DNA from: Lysobacterales bacterium
GTDB taxonomy: Bacteria; Pseudomonadota; Gammaproteobacteria; Xanthomonadales; SZUA-5
DNA length: 64,000 bases
Direction of reading: 5' to 3'
NCBI GenBank assembly: GCA_019187485.1
Contig: JABAQR010000024.1
Span: 1 to 64,000 of the forward strand
This document shows positions 52,352 through 60,989 of the stretch, piece after piece; within the stretch, counting starts at the first letter, position 1, and each line of letters starts with the position of its first letter. Position numbers and translations under genes: made by a program. The notes under the pieces were generated by a model. That model ran no database searches. It worked only from the letters and a program-made list of their open reading frames with translations, and was not told the DNA's origin.

Positions 52352-52906
52352 TCAGCCGCGTTGGTTGCGATCCCACAAGACCTCGCCGGCGCCGCCGCTG
52401 CGCGCGAGCACGCGCGCGATCACGAACAGCAGGTCGGAGAGCCGGTTCAGGTAGCGCAGCACCTCGGGCCGCACCGTTTCGACGCGCGCCAGCGCCACAC
52501 ATTCGCGCTCGGCGCGGCGGGTCACGGTGCGCGCAACGTGGCAGTGCGCGGCGGCGGCGCCACCACCCGGCAGAATGAAGTCCTTGAGCGGCGGCAACGG
52601 CTCGTTGAAGGCGTCCAGATCGCGTTCCAGCGCGTCGATGTCGCCGCCCTGCACCAGCGCCATGCCGGGGATGCACAGCTCGCCGCCGAGGTCGAACAAC
52701 TGGTGCTGCACGCGCCTCAGGCAGTGCACGACCGCCTCCGGAACGCAGTCCTGGGAGAGCACCACGCCGATGCTGCTGTTGGCTTCGTCGACGGTGCCGT
52801 AGGCGGCGACGCGCAGGCTGTCCTTGCCGGTGCGGCTGCCATCGCCGAGACCGGTGCTGCCATCGTCCCCGGTGCGCGTGTAGATTTTCGAGAGGCGGTT
52901 GCCCAT
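52352..52906 (-). CDS. PduO-type cob(I)alamin adenosyltransferase
   Basis: A 184-residue trimeric enzyme that adenosylates cob(I)alamin to coenzyme B12. The N-terminal ATP motif KIYTRTGDDGSTGLGDGSR, the VDEANSSIG segment and the C-terminal LNRLSDLLFVIAR with RARGGGEVLW-like end are the family signatures. Its ATG overlaps the stop of the DUF6580 membrane gene (TGATG), so the two are translationally coupled; this suggests cobalamin-related function for the neighbour. It is convergent with glmS. Confidence 0.95.
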   Translation of the reverse strand: MGNRLSKIYTRTGDDGSTGLGDGSRTGKDSLRVAAYGTVDEANSSIGVVLSQDCVPEAVVHCLRRVQHQLFDLGGELCIPGMALVQGGDIDALERDLDAFNEPLPPLKDFILPGGGAAAAHCHVARTVTRRAERECVALARVETVRPEVLRYLNRLSDLLFVIARVLARSGGAGEVLWDRNQRG

Positions 52907-53445
52907 CAGGCTGCGGCGAGGCCGCCCGGCTGGCGCCGCAGCAGGGCCATGCCGCCGAACAGCAGCACCGAGTACACCGCCATCCCGGCCAGGGTCCAGC
53001 CGAAGAATGGCAGCGCCAGCGTGTAGCACAGCACCAGGCCTGCGAGGTCCTGGCTGTAGTAGTGACCGGCGCCCATCGCCCACACGGCGAAATTGCTGAC
53101 GACGAAGAACACCGTCGCCGCCAGCAGCCCGTAGCCGCCGATGCGCACCGCCGAAGGTGCGGGGCCCAGACGCAGGCCGAGCCACACGTTGAAGGCGATC
53201 AAGGAGTAGATCACCGGCATGCCCGAATGCAGGCCGAGGATCAGGTCGGCGAGCGCCATCGCCAGCAGCGGCACCAGGAAGGCGAGCCGGCGGTCGGCCA
53301 GCCAGGCGCCGGCGAACAGCCCGATGGCCTCCACTGGCGTGAAATTCGGCGGATGCGGCAGCAGCCGCGAGAGCGCGGCGAGCACGATCAGCAGCATCAC
53401 CAGCGCGGTGCGCGGCGCGAGCCGCGGCGAGGTCTCGTTCGTCAT
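52906..53445 (-). CDS. DUF6580-like membrane protein
   Basis: A 179-residue protein with five or six hydrophobic segments. The start region LSRLLPHPPNFTPVEAIGLFAGAWLADRR is the hallmark of DUF6580, a family resembling the substrate-binding (S) components of ECF transporters. Stop/start overlap with the cobalamin adenosyltransferase gene suggests uptake of a corrinoid or related compound. No ECF energising genes are in the window. Function is inference from context. Confidence 0.75.
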   Translation of the reverse strand: MTNETSPRLAPRTALVMLLIVLAALSRLLPHPPNFTPVEAIGLFAGAWLADRRLAFLVPLLAMALADLILGLHSGMPVIYSLIAFNVWLGLRLGPAPSAVRIGGYGLLAATVFFVVSNFAVWAMGAGHYYSQDLAGLVLCYTLALPFFGWTLAGMAVYSVLLFGGMALLRRQPGGLAAA

Positions 53446-53511
53446 GGGTACGGTCCGGGGCAGGCGTGGATGCGAGGTCGCCAGCATAACGCAAGCGTCC
53501 GCCGCATCCGC

Positions 53512-54024
53512 TCACGCGCGCTTGCGCAGGGTGGCGTGCAGGTCGTTGGCGACGTTGCAGTAGTGCTTGAGACCGAAGGCGGTCTCGGCCTGCGGTTTCT
53601 TGAGCCAGTCCGGCCCCATCCAGAAGGCGTAGTTGAGGTCGAAGTCGCAGTGGATCGGGTAGTGCGCCACGCCCGCGGTCTCGCGCCACCGACGGTTGAA
53701 GTAGAAGTAGGAGGCCTCGCAGACCGGCGGCCACTGGTGGGTGGGATCCTGCACCGCGCCGTAGCTCTGCCAGTAGGGCGTGATGAACAGCGCCGTCGCG
53801 CCGGGTTTCATGACCCGCCACAGCTCGTCCATGAAGGCCATACGCTGCTCGCCGCTCAGGTGTTCGAAGAAGTGCGTGCAGCGCACTTCGTCCACGCTGT
53901 CGTCGGCGAAGGGCCAGGGCACGACGCGCAGATCGTGCACGAAGTCGGCACCGACATCGGCCGAGATGTCGACCCCGAGGAATCCCTCCGCCTTGCGGCT
54001 GCCGCAACCCAGGTCGAGCTTCAT
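53512..54024 (-). CDS. Class I SAM-dependent methyltransferase
   Basis: A 170-residue Methyltransf_11-type protein. MKLDLGCGSRKAEGFLGVD holds the SAM loop and acidic ribose-binding Asp; the motif HFFEHLSGEQR and VMKPGATALFITPYW are usual for small-molecule or sugar methylases. Substrate is unknown. It is divergent from a ubiH gene; the octamer array lies in between. Confidence 0.85.
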   Translation of the reverse strand: MKLDLGCGSRKAEGFLGVDISADVGADFVHDLRVVPWPFADDSVDEVRCTHFFEHLSGEQRMAFMDELWRVMKPGATALFITPYWQSYGAVQDPTHQWPPVCEASYFYFNRRWRETAGVAHYPIHCDFDLNYAFWMGPDWLKKPQAETAFGLKHYCNVANDLHATLRKRA

Positions 54025-54092
54025 GGCGCCTCCCAAAAGGCGCAGAGTCTACCCGCGGCCGCGACTTGCGACTCGAACGCGGGATCGTATGC

Positions 54093-54180
54093 TGCCCTCG
54101 TGCCCTCGTGCCCTCGTGCCCTCGTGCCCTCGTGCCCTCGTGCCCTCGTGCCCTCGTGCCCTCGTGCCCTCGTGCCCTCG
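54093..54180 (+). repeat. Eleven tandem copies of TGCCCTCG
   Basis: An uninterrupted 88-bp array of eleven identical 8-bp units fills the space between the divergent methyltransferase and ubiH genes and overlaps the 5' end of the ubiH frame. Since 8 is not a multiple of 3, copy-number change shifts the frame between an upstream ATG (54089) and ubiH. Within the array, GTG codons recur in every frame each 24 bases; the last one in the ubiH frame is 54172. Confidence 0.97.
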
Positions 54181-55401
54181 TCTGAAGCCCTCACACACGA
54201 TCTCGTGATCGCCGGCGGTGGCCTCGTCGGGCTCTCTCTCGCGCTGGCCCTGTCCGGTGCGGGGCTGCGCGTTGCGTTGGTGGATCGGCTGCCGTTGGAC
54301 GATACGGTGCGCGGGCCGGACGAACGCCATCTGGCGCTGTCGGAGTCCTCCTGTCGCATCCTGGAATCCGTGGGGGTGTTGCAGGCGCTCGGCGCCGACG
54401 CCGAGCCGATCCGCGGCATCCACGCCAGCAGTGCCGGCGAATTCGGCGCTGCGCGCTGGTCGGCTGCCGATGCCGGTCGGCCCCGTTTCGGCGTCGTGGT
54501 GCCGGCGCGGCGGTTGCTGGCGGCGATGCAGCGCGCGGTGCGCGCCTGCGGCGACATCGAACTGCGGGTGCCTGAGTCGATCACGCAGGCGTGGATCGAT
54601 GACGACGCGATCAAAGCACGATTCGAGGACGCCGGCGCCACGCCGCTGCGGGCGCGTCTGCTGGTGATCGCCGACGGCGCCGATTCGGCCTTGCGCACGG
54701 CCGCCGGCATCGGTGCGGAGTATCACGATTATGGCCGTCACGCGATCTGCTGCTCGTTGCGACCCGAGCGCGAACACGCGGGCATCGGCTACGAGCGGTT
54801 CACCCGGGCCGGTCCGGTGGCGCTGCTGCCGCAGGCCGGCGGACGCTGCGGTGCGGTCTGGGTCGTGCCCGCGGCGGACGCAGCGCGTTTGCTCGCGCTT
54901 GCGGACCACGACTACCTGGCCGAGTTGCAGGATGCCTTCGGTTACCGATTGGGGCGCCTTCGTACACCGGGTCCGCGCGTGGGTTATCCCTTGCGTCGGG
55001 TACTCGCGGAGCGGCTGACCGCGGCGCGCCGGGTGCTGGTCGGCAATGCGGCCCAGGCGGTGCATCCGGTGGGTGCGCAGGGATTGAATCTCGGCCTGCG
55101 CGATGTCGCGGCGCTGGCCGAGCGTCTGCGCACGGCACACGCCACGGGCCACGACCTCGGCGACGAGGCGCTGCTGCAGGGCTACGCGGCGGCGCGCGCA
55201 GCCGATCGCGCCGCCACCACCGGGTTCAGCCACGCGCTCGCGATCGGTACGACCCTGGAATCGGCGCCGGCACGCCTGCTGCGCACCTTCGCCTTGTTGA
55301 TGGCGGATCGCTGCGAGCCGCTGCGTGAGCATCTGCAACTCGGCGGCATGGGATTCCGCGGTGCCAGCGCCGCGTGGGTGCGGGCAGGCGCGCATGCGTA
55401 A
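54172..55401 (+). CDS. ubiH: UbiH-like FAD hydroxylase of ubiquinone synthesis
   Basis: A flavin monooxygenase of about 409 residues. The dinucleotide fold LVIAGGGLVGLSLALAL begins shortly after the tandem array; later motifs are ADGADSALR (the DG motif) and GNAAQAVHPVGAQGLNLGLRD, both diagnostic of the UbiH/UbiF/VisC family. UbiH hydroxylates C1 of the octaprenyl ring. The only in-frame start close to the fold is GTG 54172, inside the last repeats, and no Shine-Dalgarno is present. It overlaps the second hydroxylase gene by eight bases. Which ring carbon each of the two enzymes oxidises is not certain. Confidence 0.88.
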   Translation: MPSSEALTHDLVIAGGGLVGLSLALALSGAGLRVALVDRLPLDDTVRGPDERHLALSESSCRILESVGVLQALGADAEPIRGIHASSAGEFGAARWSAADAGRPRFGVVVPARRLLAAMQRAVRACGDIELRVPESITQAWIDDDAIKARFEDAGATPLRARLLVIADGADSALRTAAGIGAEYHDYGRHAICCSLRPEREHAGIGYERFTRAGPVALLPQAGGRCGAVWVVPAADAARLLALADHDYLAELQDAFGYRLGRLRTPGPRVGYPLRRVLAERLTAARRVLVGNAAQAVHPVGAQGLNLGLRDVAALAERLRTAHATGHDLGDEALLQGYAAARAADRAATTGFSHALAIGTTLESAPARLLRTFALLMADRCEPLREHLQLGGMGFRGASAAWVRAGAHA

Positions 55402-56590
55402 CGGTTCCTCGCTGGATGCGCTGATTGTCGGGGCCGGCATGGTCGGCGCCGCGCTGGCGCTGGGGTTGGCGCGCGCGGGCCTGCGCGTCGGCCTGATCGA
55501 GCCACATCCGCCCGTGCCGCCGAGCGCGACCGATCCGGTCGATTTGCGCGTGGTGGCCATCGCCCCGCACGCGCAGCGCCTGCTGGAGCGTCTGCGCGTC
55601 TGGCCGGAGATTGTGGCGGTTCGCGCTGCACCCTACGAACGCATGCATGTGCGCGATGCCCAGAGCGGCGCGAGCATCGATTTCGCGGCCGTCGACTATG
55701 GCTGGCCCTGCCTTGGTCACATCGTCGAGAACCGCCTGATTGCCGGCGCGTTGTGGCGCGCGTTGCAGGCCGAGGTGGACGTGCGCTTGCTGGCGGGAGA
55801 GCGACTGGACGGCTTCGAGGAGGATGCTGGTGGCCTGCGTGTGCGGCTCGCCGGCGGCAGCCGGTGGTCATCGCGGTTGTTGGTTGCCGCCGACGGCGCG
55901 GCCTCGCAGGTGCGCGAGCAATTGCTGATCGGCGTCGAGGGTGGCGGCCACGGCCAGAGCGGCCTGGTCGCCCACGTCGAGCCCGAGCGCAGCCTGGGAC
56001 GCCTCGCCTGGCAGCGTTTCCTGCCCTCCGGTCCGTTGGCGCTGCTGCCGCTGGCCGACGGGCGCTCGTCGATGGTCTGGACCTTGCCGAGCGCGCGCGC
56101 CGATGCGTTGCGGGTGGCGTCGGAGGGCGAGGTCGAGACTGCCTTGCTGCGCGCCAGCGACGGCGTCTGCGGACGCCTGCGACTGACGTCCGCACGCGCG
56201 ACTTTCCCCTTGCGCACGCAGATCGCACGGCGCTTCGCGCAGGGGCGCTGCATCCTCGTCGGCGATGCCGCTCACGTCGTGCATCCGTTGGCAGGGCAGG
56301 GCGTCAACCTGGGGTTCGCCGACGTCGCAGCCTTGCTGGCCGACGTGGAGGCAGCCCTGGCTGCGGGCGGCGAGCCGTTCGCAGATTCCAGGCTGAGCCG
56401 CTGGGGGCGCGCGCGTCGCAGCGAGGCGACCCTGGCGGGGCGTGCCTTCGGCGGCCTGAACCGGCTGTACGCGGTATCCGAAGGCCCGCTCGTGGCCGCA
56501 CGCAGCTTCGGTCTGCGCGCCGTCGATCGCCTGACTCCGCTCAAGCGCAGACTCGCCGAACGCGCCGCCGGCATTCTCGCCGCCGGTTGA
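55394..56590 (+). CDS. Second UbiH/UbiF/VisC family hydroxylase
   Basis: A 398-residue FAD monooxygenase paralogous to the preceding gene. The N-terminal ALIVGAGMVGAALALGLA, the AADGAASQVRE motif and the C-terminal GDAAHVVHPLAGQGVNLGFAD are intact. It probably acts at a different ring position (UbiI-like or UbiF-like). ATG 55394 overlaps the ubiH stop, as in the ubiH-visC pair of other gammaproteobacteria; the usual pepP neighbour is absent. Confidence 0.92.
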   Translation: MRNGSSLDALIVGAGMVGAALALGLARAGLRVGLIEPHPPVPPSATDPVDLRVVAIAPHAQRLLERLRVWPEIVAVRAAPYERMHVRDAQSGASIDFAAVDYGWPCLGHIVENRLIAGALWRALQAEVDVRLLAGERLDGFEEDAGGLRVRLAGGSRWSSRLLVAADGAASQVREQLLIGVEGGGHGQSGLVAHVEPERSLGRLAWQRFLPSGPLALLPLADGRSSMVWTLPSARADALRVASEGEVETALLRASDGVCGRLRLTSARATFPLRTQIARRFAQGRCILVGDAAHVVHPLAGQGVNLGFADVAALLADVEAALAAGGEPFADSRLSRWGRARRSEATLAGRAFGGLNRLYAVSEGPLVAARSFGLRAVDRLTPLKRRLAERAAGILAAG

Positions 56591-56780
56591 CCTACGCCAG
56601 CGACGGCGGTGGCATGCTTCGCACCGAAACGGTCGGGACGCGCCTAGCCCGCAAGCGGGGGATGCGACCATCATGGCCGGGGCAGGACGTTCCCGCCCGG
56701 TCCCGCCTGCGCTCGCGTCTTCGGGAAGGGACACGACGGTTCCGAAGGCATTCACGGCCACCTGGATGGGGACGACCACG

Positions 56781-57263
56781 ATGTCCAAGCTCGCCGACTT
56801 CCGTCTGCCCGGTATCGATGGCTGGGAACTGCCGCTGGATCGCTTCGAGGGTGAGGTGGTGCTGGTGGTCAACGTGGCGAGCCGTTGTGGCCTGACGCCA
56901 CAGTACGCCGCACTGGAAGCCCTGCACCGGCGCTACAACGACCGTGGCTTCCAGGTGCTCGGCGTGCCCTGCAACCAGTTCGCCGGGCAGGAGCCGGGCA
57001 CCGAGGCCGAGATCCAGCAGTTCTGCACGCTCAACTACGACGTCACCTTCCCGATGTCCGGCAAGGTCGAGGTCAATGGTCCCGGCCGTCACCGGCTCTA
57101 CGACTGGCTGGCCGGTCCCAAGGCGACGCATCCGGGAAACATCTCGTGGAATTTCGAGAAGTTCCTCGTGGGCCGCGACGGTCAGGTGCTCGCGCGCTTC
57201 GCGCCGACGGTCAAGCCGGACGCGCCGGAGCTGATCGCGGCGATCGAGCAGGCGTTGGGGTAG
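56781..57263 (+). CDS. Glutathione peroxidase family protein (Cys type)
   Basis: A 160-residue thiol peroxidase. The catalytic cysteine is in NVASRCGLTPQY (Cys rather than selenocysteine), with resolving-type PCNQFAGQEPG and the WNFEKFLV motif holding the active-site Trp-Asn pair. The family reduces hydroperoxides, usually with thioredoxin. ATG 56781 gives the normal length; a start at 56673 adds 36 unsupported residues. It is convergent with nth. Confidence 0.93.
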   Translation: MSKLADFRLPGIDGWELPLDRFEGEVVLVVNVASRCGLTPQYAALEALHRRYNDRGFQVLGVPCNQFAGQEPGTEAEIQQFCTLNYDVTFPMSGKVEVNGPGRHRLYDWLAGPKATHPGNISWNFEKFLVGRDGQVLARFAPTVKPDAPELIAAIEQALG

Positions 57264-57290
57264 GGTGGTCGCCACGCCAAGGCGTACGTT

Positions 57291-57923
57291 CTACGCCGAC
57301 TTCTCGCGGTACTCGCAGAGGTCGCGGATCGGGCATTGCGGACACTTCGGCTTGCGCGCGGTGCAGACGTAGCGACCGTGCAGGATCAGCCAGTGGTGGC
57401 AGTCGTGGCGAAACTCCGGCGGCACCACGCGCAGCAGGCACTCCTCCACCGCGCGCACGTCCTTGCCCGGGGCGATGCCGGTGCGGTTGCCGACGCGGAA
57501 AATGTGGGTGTCGACGGCGATCGTCGGCTGGCCGAAGGCGATGTTCAACACCACGTTGGCGGTCTTGCGACCGACGCCGGGCAGCGCTTCCAGTTCCTCG
57601 CGCTGCTGCGGAACCTCGCCGCCGTGGCGCTCCAGCAACAGGCGGCAGAGTTCGATCACATGCCGCGCCTTGCTGCGGTACAGGCCGATCGTGCGGATGT
57701 GGTCAGCGAGGCTTTCCTCGCCGAGCGCCAGCATTGCCTCGGGCGTGGCGGCCACCGCGAACAGCCGCCGCGTGGCCTTGTTGACCGAGACGTCGGTGGC
57801 CTGCGCGGACAGCACCACGGCGACCAGCAACTGGAAGGGGGTGGCGTACTCCAGTTCCGTCGTCGGCCGCGGATTCAGCTCACGCAGGCGGCGGAAGATC
57901 TCGCTGCGGTTGGCCTTGTTCAT
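57291..57923 (-). CDS. nth: Endonuclease III
   Basis: A 210-residue DNA glycosylase/AP lyase that removes oxidised pyrimidines. The helix-hairpin-helix LPGVGRKTANVV with catalytic Lys, the VDTHIFRVGNR segment with catalytic Asp, and a C-terminal 4Fe-4S loop (Cys spacing 6-2-5, CTARKPKCPQCPIRDLC) are complete. ATG 57923 gives the E. coli-like length (211). Confidence 0.97.
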   Translation of the reverse strand: MNKANRSEIFRRLRELNPRPTTELEYATPFQLLVAVVLSAQATDVSVNKATRRLFAVAATPEAMLALGEESLADHIRTIGLYRSKARHVIELCRLLLERHGGEVPQQREELEALPGVGRKTANVVLNIAFGQPTIAVDTHIFRVGNRTGIAPGKDVRAVEECLLRVVPPEFRHDCHHWLILHGRYVCTARKPKCPQCPIRDLCEYREKSA

Positions 57924-58030
57924 GACCGACGATCCCGTGCGCCAGCCCCGAGGACCGTGGGGTGGCTGCTCTTTCCGAACACTTGAGAGGTCGCAACACG
58001 CGGCCACTGACGGCCTCCCGGGCCCATTCC

Positions 58031-58056
58031 CTCGCGGGATGAACCCGCTCCCACAG
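58031..58056. repeat. REP-like palindromic element
   Basis: CTCGCGGGATGAACCCGCTCCCACAG between dnaB and nth has a GCGGG/CCCGC stem with an ATGAA loop and a CTCCCACA edge. In the other orientation it reads TGTGGGAGCGGGTTCATCCC, the type of REP sequence common in Pseudomonas and Lysobacterales. Only one copy is recognised in the window. Confidence 0.7.
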
Positions 58057-58090
58057 TCGGTCTCCGAGGTTGCGCGCGAAGCAGCGCCGC

Positions 58091-59458
58091 TCAACCATAC
58101 CCCTCGAACACGCCGCCCTCGCGCGCGATCGAGTCGAAGCGTGTGTACGGACCGCGGAACCACAGCTCGAGCGAACCGGTGGGCCCGTTGCGGTGCTTGG
58201 CGATGATGATTTCGGCGATGCCCTTTTTCGGCGATTCCTGGTTGTAGTACTCGTCGCGGTAGATGAAACAAATCAGGTCGGCGTCCTGCTCGATGGCGCC
58301 GGACTCGCGCAGATCGGCCATGATCGGGCGCTTGTCGGTGCGTTGTTCCAGCGAGCGGTTGAGCTGGCTCAGCGCGACCACCGGGACGTTCATTTCCTTG
58401 GCGATCGCCTTCAGATTGCGCGAAATCTCGCTGATCTCGGTGGCGCGGTTCTCGCGCGTGCCCGGCACCTGCATCAGTTGCAGGTAGTCGATCACGATCA
58501 GCGCGAGACCGTGTTCGCGCTTGAGCCGGCGCACGCGCGCGCGCAGCTCCGAAGGCGACAGCCCGCCGGTGTCGTCGATGAAGAGCTTGGCGCCGCTCAG
58601 CAGCGTGATCGCGCTGGTCACGCGCGGCCAGTCCTCGTCCGCGAGATCGCCGTTGCGCAAGCGCCGCTGGTCGACGCGTCCGAGCGAGGAGATCATGCGC
58701 AGCGCGAGTTGCGCCACCGGCATTTCCATCGAGAAGATCGCGACCGGCTGGCCGCTCTGGATCGCCGCGTGCTCGGCGATGTTCATCGCGAAGGAGGTCT
58801 TGCCCATCGACGGGCGTGCCGCGACGATCACGAGATCGCCCGGTTGCAGACCGTTGGTGGCGTTGTTCAAGTCGGCGAAACCGGTGTCGAGTCCGCTCAG
58901 GGTGCCCTTGTTCGAGTAGCGGTGCTCGATGGTGCGATAGGCCTCGCGCAACGCATCGGCCACCGGCACGAAGCTGCCGCGGCCGCGCTTGCCGCGCTCA
59001 CCGATGTCGAACACCAGCTTCTCGGCGCCCTGCAGCAGTTCCTCGCTGCCGCGCCCCTCGGGCTGTAACACGTCGTCGACGATCCGGGTACCGGCTTCCA
59101 TCAGTTGTCGCAGGATCGATTTCTCGCGGACGATTTCGGCGTAGGCGACGATGTTCGCCGCGCCTGGCGTGTTGTTCGCGATCTCGACGACATAGCCGAT
59201 CCCACCGGCTGCCTCGGTTTCCTCGCGTCGCTCCAGCCACTCGCCCAGCGTGACCGCGTCGCAGGGCTGACCCTTCTCCTTCAGCGCCGCGATTGCCTGG
59301 AAGATGATGCGGTGGTCGTGACGGTAGAAGTCTTCCGCGACGACCTTGTCGGAAATCTTGAAGTAGGCCTCATCGGAGAGCATCAGCGCGCCCAGCACTG
59401 CCTGTTCGGCGTCGAGCGAGTAGGGCGGGGTGCGGACGGAGTCGTGCAGGGAGGTCAT
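58091..59458 (-). CDS. dnaB: Replicative DNA helicase DnaB
   Basis: A 455-residue RecA-type hexameric helicase that unwinds DNA at the replication fork. The N-terminal domain (PYSLDAEQAVLGALML), the linker, Walker A ARPSMGKTSFAMN, the QLNRSLEQRTDKRP and DLRESGAIEQDADLI motifs and the C-terminal KHRNGPTG are canonical. No intein is present. ATG 59458 is preferred over a start 12 codons upstream. Downstream of the rplI block on the same strand. Confidence 0.97.
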   Translation of the reverse strand: MTSLHDSVRTPPYSLDAEQAVLGALMLSDEAYFKISDKVVAEDFYRHDHRIIFQAIAALKEKGQPCDAVTLGEWLERREETEAAGGIGYVVEIANNTPGAANIVAYAEIVREKSILRQLMEAGTRIVDDVLQPEGRGSEELLQGAEKLVFDIGERGKRGRGSFVPVADALREAYRTIEHRYSNKGTLSGLDTGFADLNNATNGLQPGDLVIVAARPSMGKTSFAMNIAEHAAIQSGQPVAIFSMEMPVAQLALRMISSLGRVDQRRLRNGDLADEDWPRVTSAITLLSGAKLFIDDTGGLSPSELRARVRRLKREHGLALIVIDYLQLMQVPGTRENRATEISEISRNLKAIAKEMNVPVVALSQLNRSLEQRTDKRPIMADLRESGAIEQDADLICFIYRDEYYNQESPKKGIAEIIIAKHRNGPTGSLELWFRGPYTRFDSIAREGGVFEGYG

Positions 59459-59510
59459 GGCTTCGATGCTGGGGCGAGCAGGTCCAAAGTTCAACGCGTG
59501 CGGGGCAGAA

Positions 59511-59641
59511 GCGGGGCTGGGGATTGGGGGCTGGGGCGCAAGGATCGAAGTCCCGTGCGCTGGGACCCGGCGCCCGCGCCGAAACAGGCACTCGCCATGA
59601 CCCGTCGCGATCGCGCCCCAGCCCCGAGCCCCCAGCCCCGC
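59511..59641. repeat. Mirrored element C (unit GGGGCTG)
   Basis: The left arm at 59511-59539 (GCGGGGCTGGGG, ATTGGGGG, CTGGGGCGC) is matched by 59612-59641, complementary apart from the centre of the arm. The loop is about 72 bases. The left array is preceded by GCAGAAGCG and the right one is followed by CTCTTGC. The element lies between dnaB and the rplI terminator. Confidence 0.82.
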
Positions 59642-59660
59642 TCTTGCTTTCCCCCAAAAG

Positions 59661-59692
59661 CAAAGCCCGCGCCCCCTCGCGGGGACGCGGGC
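59661..59692 (-). terminator. Intrinsic terminator after rplI
   Basis: Read on the minus strand, AGCCCGCG-T-CCCC, a GCGA loop and GGGG-G-CGCGGGCT form a 12-13 bp stem followed by TTTGCTTTT, 22 bases after the rplI stop. It should end the rpsF-rpsR-rplI transcript before the repeat element and dnaB. Confidence 0.85.
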
Positions 59693-59713
59693 TCCGGGGG
59701 ACGCAGTAGTGGC

Positions 59714-60163
59714 TCAGCTTTCCGGCTGGACCACCACCTTGACGGTGATGTGGACGTCGGCGTGCAGATGCACTTCGACGTCGAACTCCCCGACGCGGCG
59801 GATCGGACCTTCGCCCATGATCACTTCCGACTTCTCGAGCGGCAGGCCGGCGGCGGTGAAGGCCTCGGCGATGTCGCGCGGGCCGACCGAGCCGTACAGC
59901 TTGCCTTCGGTCGACGCATTCGCCTTGATCGTCACGGCCTGGCCTTCCAGGCGCTCCTTGCGCGAGCCGGCGGCGGCCAGCACTTCGTTGGCGCGCGCTT
60001 CGAACTCGGCGCGACGCTTTTCGAACTCGGCGACGTTGCCGGCGGTGGCCGGCACAGCCTTGCCGTAGGGCACGAGGTAGTTGCGGCTGTAGCCCGGCTT
60101 GACCTTGACGCGGTCGCCGAGGTTGCCGAGGTTCTTGACCTTCTGCAGCAGGATCACATCCAT
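59714..60163 (-). CDS. rplI: Ribosomal protein bL9
   Basis: A 149-residue 50S protein binding 23S rRNA near L1. The N-terminal domain has [30 protein letters not shown] with the signature GDxVxVKxGYaRNyLiP; a long helix and the C-terminal domain follow. Length is normal. Eleven bases after rpsR on the same transcript. Confidence 0.98.
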   Translation of the reverse strand: MDVILLQKVKNLGNLGDRVKVKPGYSRNYLVPYGKAVPATAGNVAEFEKRRAEFEARANEVLAAAGSRKERLEGQAVTIKANASTEGKLYGSVGPRDIAEAFTAAGLPLEKSEVIMGEGPIRRVGEFDVEVHLHADVHITVKVVVQPES

Positions 60164-60174
60164 GGGTCAGTTCC

Positions 60175-60399
60175 TCAGTGGCTGTCGGTGTACGGGATCA
60201 ACGCGAGGAAGCGGGCACGCTTGATCGCGGTCGAGAGCTGGCGCTGGAAGCGCGCGCGCGTGCCGGTGATGCGGCTCGGCACGATCTTGCCGGTCTCGGA
60301 GACGTACTGGCGAAGCGTGTTCAGATCCTTGTAGTCGATCTGGGTGACGCCATCGGCGGTGAACTTGCAGAACTTCTTGCGGCGGAAGAAACGGGACAT
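60175..60399 (-). CDS. rpsR: Ribosomal protein bS18
   Basis: A 74-residue 30S protein that pairs with S6. [21 protein letters not shown] and [28 protein letters not shown] are fully canonical. It lies 24 bases after rpsF; priB, which separates these genes in E. coli, is absent. Confidence 0.98.
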   Translation of the reverse strand: MSRFFRRKKFCKFTADGVTQIDYKDLNTLRQYVSETGKIVPSRITGTRARFQRQLSTAIKRARFLALIPYTDSH

Positions 60400-60423
60400 G
60401 ATGGATCTCCTCTCGGGCGTCGA

Positions 60424-60843
60424 TCAGGCGCGCGCGTCGGCGCTGGAGTCGTCGTCGGAACCACCGGTGCCGACGGCCGTCGGGGAGTCGCCCGAATCGT
60501 CGTCGCGACGACGCGGCTTCTCGTCCTTGGTCTTCATGATCGGGCTCATCTCGGTGACCGCCTCGGCCATCTGCATGATGAGGTGGCGCAGTACCGCATC
60601 GTTGAAGCGGAAGGCGTCCTGCAATTCCTTGAGCGCACCGGCGGTGCACTCGATATTCATCAGGATGTAGTGCGCCTTCAGCAGGCGCTGGATCGGGTAG
60701 GCCAGCTGGCGGCGGCCCCAGTCTTCCAGACGGTGGATCTTGCCGCCGTCGCCTTCGATCATCGCGCGGTAGCGCTCGATCATCGCCGGCACCTGCTCAC
60801 TCTGGTCGGGATGGACCAGGAACACGACTTCGTAATGACGCAT
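60424..60843 (-). CDS. rpsF: Ribosomal protein bS6
   Basis: A 139-residue 30S protein. [19 protein letters not shown] and the [17 protein letters not shown] segment identify the family. The C-terminal tail (from about residue 105) is hydrophilic, [17 protein letters not shown], Asp/Ser-rich rather than the Glu tail modified by RimK in E. coli. It is the first gene of the rpsF-rpsR-rplI block. Confidence 0.97.
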   Translation of the reverse strand: MRHYEVVFLVHPDQSEQVPAMIERYRAMIEGDGGKIHRLEDWGRRQLAYPIQRLLKAHYILMNIECTAGALKELQDAFRFNDAVLRHLIMQMAEAVTEMSPIMKTKDEKPRRRDDDSGDSPTAVGTGGSDDDSSADARA

Positions 60844-60989
60844 GAGTATCCTCTCGGGGTAGTGCTTCCCGTCGATGCGGTGAAGCGAGGCGACCGCCCG
60901 GGGTTCCGGACGGGGCGCGGATTCTATGGGGTCTCTGGTCCACCGGCAAGGGCAAGTCTGAACTTGCCGCCCGCCACCCACGACCCACT

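Noticed and set aside
54081-54092. Part of a tRNA gene (GACTCGAACGCGGGATCG resembles a T-arm complement just upstream)
   Set aside because: No acceptor, anticodon or D-arm can be built around it.
54093-54180. CRISPR array
   Set aside because: The units are contiguous 8-mers without spacers, and there are no cas genes.
56781-57263. Selenocysteine-containing glutathione peroxidase
   Set aside because: The catalytic codon is TGT/TGC cysteine in frame, with no internal TGA.
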